Assembly (NCBI GenBank): GCA_035285005.1
Contig: JAYKIB010000099.1
Location: 1 to 18,417, forward strand
Length of the DNA stretch: 18,417 bases
Direction: 5' to 3'
Source: Prochlorothrix sp035285005
Lineage (GTDB): Bacteria > Cyanobacteriota > Cyanobacteriia > Prochlorotrichales > Prochlorotrichaceae
In this document: positions 15,958 through 18,417 of the stretch, piece by piece
Layout: every line of letters begins with the position of its first letter
Position numbering within the stretch: the first letter of the stretch is position 1
The notes under the pieces: generated by a model
What the model was told of the DNA's origin: nothing
What the model saw: the letters and a program-made list of their open reading frames with translations, nothing else
Database searches by the model: none
Position numbers and translations under genes: made by a program

Positions 15958-16046
15958 ATGCATTATGGGGGGCGGCTTCGCCGCGCGTCACACCCCTGAT
16001 TCTTGCCTAGGCCCCTGGGCAAAAATTGGAATTTTTCGAGGTGCCC
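15948..16046 (-). repeat. family A repeat, copy 7 (inverted)
   Basis: A 99-bp reversed copy: GGGTACCTCGATGCATTATG, hairpin with a TTC loop (GGCGGC-TTC-GCCGCG), CCTGATTCTTGCC, and right end TTTTTCGAGGTGCCC. It is the only copy in the window whose loop reads TTC on the + strand. Confidence 0.85.
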
Positions 16047-16049
16047 TGT

Positions 16050-16065
16050 ATTAATCGAGGTGCCC
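16050..16065 (+). repeat. isolated family A right terminus
   Basis: ATTAATCGAGGTGCCC is an exact 16-bp terminal inverted repeat standing alone 3 bp after copy 7, with no hairpin or body attached. It marks a deletion or recombination between neighbouring copies. Confidence 0.85.
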
Positions 16066-16074
16066 TTTTGTCGT

Positions 16075-16102
16075 AAAACCGAAACGCGATCGGTTCGGTT
16101 TT
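16075..16102 (+). terminator. terminator-like hairpin downstream of chlD
   Basis: AAAACCGAA and TTCGGTTTT form a perfect 9-bp stem around a 10-nt loop (16084-16093). The 3' arm ends in four Ts. It is about 280 bp after the chlD stop, so it may end read-through from chlD; it could also be an operator for downstream transcription. Confidence 0.4.
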
Positions 16103-16261
16103 GATTCGGGATAAAATCCCCCCCTTTTTTTGTCCATAAACCCGAACGTCACTCTCATTAAACCTTGCTATTGTGTATACATCGAAAGCAAAAGAAACGC
16201 TTTCTACCTCATTTGAACCTAGCCAAAATTCAAACTTACCCTAACTGCAACCTGATATCTT

Positions 16262-16361
16262 GGGCACCTCAATTCATCCAAATTATTGGGGGACAGCCCA
16301 CGCAAGAATCAGGGCTTGGGTTGGGTGGTAAAGCCGTCCAGTCCAATGAATTGAGGTACCC
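16262..16361 (+). repeat. family A repeat, copy 8 (moderately decayed)
   Basis: GGGCACCTCAATTCATCC left end, CCCACGCAAGAATCAGGG block, imperfect hairpin TTGGGTGG-TAAA-GCCGTCCAGTCCAA, and right end AATTGAGGTACCC. The A in CTCAATTC at the left is matched by T in GAATTGAG at the right, so the termini stay complementary despite change. Confidence 0.85.
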
Positions 16362-16407
16362 TCTTGAAACACCTCAAGCGACATCTAAATTTGCACTTGA
16401 GCCTTTA

Positions 16408-16506
16408 GGGTGCTTCGGTTAGTCCAAATTTTTAGGGGATATCTACACAGGACTCAGGCATTGGTGTAAGTGGCGATGCTGCTCCCACCAATGAATCGAG
16501 ATTCCC
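16408..16506 (+). repeat. family A repeat, copy 9 (strongly decayed)
   Basis: Same 99-bp length and part order as the consensus, but with many substitutions: GGGTGCTTCGGTTAGTCC left end, ACACAGGACTCAGGCATTGG, hairpin with outer arms ATTGGTG/CACCAAT and inner GGCGATGCTGC, and right end GAATCGAGATTCCC. It lies 98 bp upstream of hspA. Confidence 0.75.
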
Positions 16507-16512
16507 TACACC

Positions 16513-16561
16513 AGCTCTCATCAAAGTAGAGCTGTGGTCAGCGGTAATGCTGTTGCCACAG
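16513..16561 (+). promoter_or_regulatory. structured hspA leader, partly a repeat remnant
   Basis: Hairpin 1 is AGCTCT/AGAGCT (16513-16533). Hairpin 2 is CTGTGG/CCACAG with inner CAGC/GCTG (16532-16561). Hairpin 2 resembles the family A hairpin (GTGG...GGCGGCGAAGCCGCC...CCAC) and is followed by GTTAATGC, like the family's ATTAATCG, so it looks like a third, most decayed copy. The two hairpins share bases 16532-16533. No promoter consensus or CIRCE element is seen. Confidence 0.45.
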
Positions 16562-16590
16562 GTTAATGCAAATCACTGAAAGAGTTTCAC

Positions 16591-16596
16591 AAGGAG
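16591..16596 (+). promoter_or_regulatory. hspA ribosome-binding site
   Basis: AAGGAG, 8 nt before the ATG at 16605, decides the start over the in-frame ATG at 16566. It sits in the loop of a weak ACAA/TTGT pairing, too weak to call a thermosensor. Confidence 0.85.
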
Positions 16597-16604
16597 TTTG
16601 TACC

Positions 16605-17039
16605 ATGACTGTTATTCGCTACCGTCCTTTCTTTGACATCGATACGGAACTGCGCACCCTACAGGGGGAAATGAACCGCCTTTTTGGTGCTATCAATCCT
16701 CTCGATGATGCTAGTTTTGTGCCTCGGGCAGAGCTGAGCGAAACCCAGGAACATTTCCAGATTCGCTTTGAGTTGCCGGGAATGTCCAAGGAGGATCTGA
16801 ATGTGGAGGTAACGCCGGATTCTGTGCGTATTTCTGGCCATCGCCAGGAAGTGACACCCGCTGATGAGGCCTTGAATCATCGTTCTGAGTTTCGATATGG
16901 TGCCTTTGAGCGGGTGATTGGGTTACCCGCTGAGGTCAAGCACAATGAAACGAAAGCGACCTATGAAAACGGTATTTTAGCCCTGACCTTGCCCAAGCGG
17001 GTCGCGGAGGACAATGCGGTGCATAAGGTGACCTTTTAG
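16605..17039 (+). CDS. hspA: small heat-shock protein, Hsp20/alpha-crystallin
   Basis: A 144-residue ATP-independent chaperone that binds unfolding proteins, and in cyanobacteria also thylakoid membranes, during heat or light stress. The N-terminal arm contains RYRPFFDIDTELRTLQGEMN and NRLFG. The alpha-crystallin domain runs from about 40 to 130 with FQIRFELPGMSKEDLNVEV (51-69), FRYGAFERVIGLP (96-108) and the hallmark ENGILALTLPK (121-131). The tail ends DNAVHKVTF and lacks a clear I-x-I motif, so oligomer anchoring may be weaker than usual. The start is set by AAGGAG at 16591; length matches cyanobacterial HspA. It is a single gene surrounded on both sides by repeats: three decayed family A units upstream, one family B and two family A copies downstream. 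Confidence 0.95.
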   Translation: MTVIRYRPFFDIDTELRTLQGEMNRLFGAINPLDDASFVPRAELSETQEHFQIRFELPGMSKEDLNVEVTPDSVRISGHRQEVTPADEALNHRSEFRYGAFERVIGLPAEVKHNETKATYENGILALTLPKRVAEDNAVHKVTF

Positions 17040-17130
17040 GGAATATTTGAATACTTCGGTCCAGTGCCGTAGATCCTTGCGAAATCTCCCTCAACTCCCC
17101 TTCAAAAGGGGAGTTGAGAGTTGAGAAACT
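17039..17130 (+). repeat. family B repeat, decayed copy 4
   Basis: GGGAATATTTGAATACTTCG is a decayed form of the family B left end (GGGATGTTTGGAAACTTCGG), followed by GTGCCGTAGATCCTTGCGAA and TCCCTCAACTCCCC. The right terminal inverted repeat is not recognised, so the right limit is approximate. It begins at the last base of the hspA stop codon. Confidence 0.6.
17090..17118 (+). terminator. perfect 13-bp hairpin after hspA
   Basis: CTCAACTCCCCTT and AAGGGGAGTTGAG pair perfectly around the 3-nt loop CAA. It lies 50 bp after the hspA stop inside the family B copy. No U-run follows, so it may stabilise the mRNA end or terminate inefficiently. Confidence 0.5.
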
Positions 17131-17153
17131 ATCGGACCCCGCGGGAAAATCTT

Positions 17154-17252
17154 GAACACCTTGATTAATTGTGGCCGGCGGCGAAGCCGCTGGCCACAAC
17201 TCTAATTCTGCCGTGGGCACTGCGGTCGAAATTTTAATTTTTCGAGGTGCCC
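17154..17252 (-). repeat. family A repeat, copy 10 (inverted)
   Basis: A 99-bp reversed copy: GAACACCTTGATTAATTGTG, hairpin GTGGCCGGCGGC-GAA-GCCGCTGGCCAC with one mismatch, AACTCTAATTCTGCCGTGGG, and right end TTTTTCGAGGTGCCC. The left end is decayed (GAACACC for GGGCACC). Confidence 0.9.
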
Positions 17253-17263
17253 TTTTGTATATT

Positions 17264-17363
17264 GGGCACCTTGATTAATCCGACTTTTGGGGAGACAGCC
17301 CCCGCAAGACTCAGGGTTTGGGTTGGACGGCGAAGCCGTCCAACCCAATGAATCGAGGTGCCC
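17264..17363 (+). repeat. family A repeat, copy 11
   Basis: A 100-bp copy in + orientation, 11 bp after copy 10: GGGCACCTTGATTAATCC, CCCGCAAGACTCAGGG, perfect hairpin TTGGGTTGGACGGC-GAA-GCCGTCCAACCCAA and right end TGAATCGAGGTGCCC. Copies 10 and 11 face each other with hairpins at the outer ends of the pair. Confidence 0.95.
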
Positions 17364-17477
17364 GATCGAGAAAGTGAAACCTCGGTTGATAAGCCCACTC
17401 GATCGGGTGGCTTTGGCCGAAGAAAGGGGATTTTGCCATGTTAATCTAGGGGCTACCTCTTATCCCCAATTTCACCC

Positions 17478-18417
17478 ATGGCCCCCATTTTAGTGACCGG
17501 TGCAGCCGGATTTATTGGATTTCATGTTTGCCAAGAACTGCTGCGTCGAGGCGAAACCGTTATTGGTTTAGATAATCTCAACGCCTACTATGAAGTCTCG
17601 CTCAAGGAGGCCCGTCTAGCCCAACTCCAGGCCCATCCCCAGGCGGCGGGACAATTCCAGTTTCAGCCGTTGGATTTGGCCGATCGATCGGGGATGGCAG
17701 CATTGTTTGAGCAGTGTGGGTGCGATCGGGTGATTCACCTGGCAGCCCAGGCGGGGGTTCGCTACTCGATCGATCATCCCCTTGCCTATGCGGATAGTAA
17801 TTTGTTGGGATTTCTCAATGTTTTGGAGGGATGCCGACGGCAGGGGGTAAAACATCTGGTTTTTGCGTCTTCTAGCTCGGTGTATGGGGGAAATACAAAG
17901 ATTCCATTTGCGGTGAGTGATCCAGTCGATCGGCCTGTGAGTTTGTATGCGGCGACGAAGCGGGCCAATGAACTGATGGCTTACACCTACAGTCATCTGT
18001 ACGGGATCCCGGCCACGGGGTTGCGGTTCTTTACGGTCTATGGCCCCTGGGGGAGGCCGGATATGGCTTACTTTTCGTTTACACGGGCGATCGTGGCGGG
18101 TGAACCCATTAAGGTCTTTAATCAGGGCAAAATGCAGCGAGATTTTACCTATATTGACGATATTGTGGAGGGGGTTCTGCGGGTGCTGGACCAGCCGCCC
18201 CAGGGGTTTGAGGCGGCGCCGGAGTCTCTCACGCCGGCCCAGGCGGATCCCCAGGTACCTTTGCGTCTCTACAATATTGGTAACCACCAACCGGTGACGC
18301 TGATGCATTTTATTGAGGTGTTGGAGCGGTGTTTGGGGAAGACGGCAACGAAGGAGTTTTTGCCGATGCAGCCGGGGGATGTGGTGGCGACCTATGCGGA
18401 TGTGGCGGCGCTGATGG
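17478..18417 (+). CDS. UDP-glucuronate 4-epimerase, 3' end outside window
   Basis: The first 313 codons of an NAD-dependent sugar-nucleotide epimerase of the extended SDR family, which would interconvert UDP-glucuronate and UDP-galacturonate for capsule, lipopolysaccharide or exopolysaccharide synthesis. The Rossmann motif TGAAGFIG is at 7-14, SSSSVYG at 131-137, and the catalytic Tyr157-x3-Lys161 in SLYAATKRANE. The segments AAQAGVRYSIDHPLAYADSN (89-108), GLRFFTVYGPWGRPDMAYF (181-199) and FNQGKMQRDFTYIDDIVEG (214-232) are characteristic of the UDP-glucuronate 4-epimerase subgroup (CapI/LpsL type) rather than GalE. The ATG at 17478 puts TGAAGFIG at the usual position; no strong ribosome-binding site is visible. 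The frame runs to the window edge without a stop; full family length is about 330-340, so roughly 20-30 residues are missing. Confidence 0.92.
   Translation, partial: MAPILVTGAAGFIGFHVCQELLRRGETVIGLDNLNAYYEVSLKEARLAQLQAHPQAAGQFQFQPLDLADRSGMAALFEQCGCDRVIHLAAQAGVRYSIDHPLAYADSNLLGFLNVLEGCRRQGVKHLVFASSSSVYGGNTKIPFAVSDPVDRPVSLYAATKRANELMAYTYSHLYGIPATGLRFFTVYGPWGRPDMAYFSFTRAIVAGEPIKVFNQGKMQRDFTYIDDIVEGVLRVLDQPPQGFEAAPESLTPAQADPQVPLRLYNIGNHQPVTLMHFIEVLERCLGKTATKEFLPMQPGDVVATYADVAALM

Noticed and set aside
16165..16422. 85-codon plus ORF upstream of hspA
   Set aside because: Half of it is translated from family A copy 8; no ribosome-binding site or homology.
16507..16604. CIRCE operator for HrcA upstream of hspA
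   Set aside because: TTAGCACTC-N9-GAGTGCTAA or a close variant is absent.
16562..16607. RNA thermometer sequestering the hspA ribosome-binding site
   Set aside because: Only a 4-bp ACAA/TTGT pairing surrounds AAGGAG and no anti-Shine-Dalgarno stretch such as CTCCTT is present in the leader.

Overview
The window is chromosomal DNA of a cyanobacterium with moderately high GC. Three things support this: the palindrome GCGATCGC (HIP1) recurs inside genes, there is a magnesium-chelatase D subunit for chlorophyll synthesis, and pantothenate synthetase is fused to cytidylate kinase, an arrangement typical of cyanobacteria. No rRNA, tRNA, CRISPR array, transposase or phage gene was recognised.

Layout, left to right: a repeat-bearing leader (1-434); a multi-pass GT39-type glycosyltransferase (+); a convergent lipoprotein of the AglE/GgtB-like sugar-binding class (-); a secreted AttH/CrtC-like lipocalin-domain protein (+) whose 3' end overlaps the convergent panC-cmk fusion (-); a 1 kb repeat-rich spacer; a bifunctional proline catabolic enzyme (putA, +); a small 68-residue conserved-looking protein (-); about 0.8 kb with no confident gene; a GT4 glycosyltransferase (+); chlD (+); a dense repeat island around a small heat-shock protein gene (hspA, +); and the first 313 codons of a UDP-glucuronate 4-epimerase (+), cut by the window edge. 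The genes are mostly single units with their own spacers, not one operon. They cover envelope glycan work (both glycosyltransferases and the epimerase), sugar uptake, cofactor and nucleotide metabolism, proline oxidation, chlorophyll synthesis and protein quality control.

The most striking content is non-coding. Two families of short palindromic repeats fill nearly every spacer. Family A is about 99 bp, with 16-bp terminal inverted repeats (GGGCACCTCGATTAAT and its complement) and an off-centre hairpin usually tipped by GCGAAGC. It occurs 11 times plus two remnants, in both orientations, with stem arms that differ between copies but stay complementary. Family B is about 140 bp with termini like GGATGTTTGGAAAC and internal CCCCCTCAGTCCCCC blocks, and occurs about four times. 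Neither has coding capacity. They look like non-autonomous, MITE- or REPIN-like elements mobilised in trans, or structural RNA/DNA elements at gene ends. The strand-biased hairpin loop of family A and the decaying series of copies leading into the hspA leader are the observations most worth following up.
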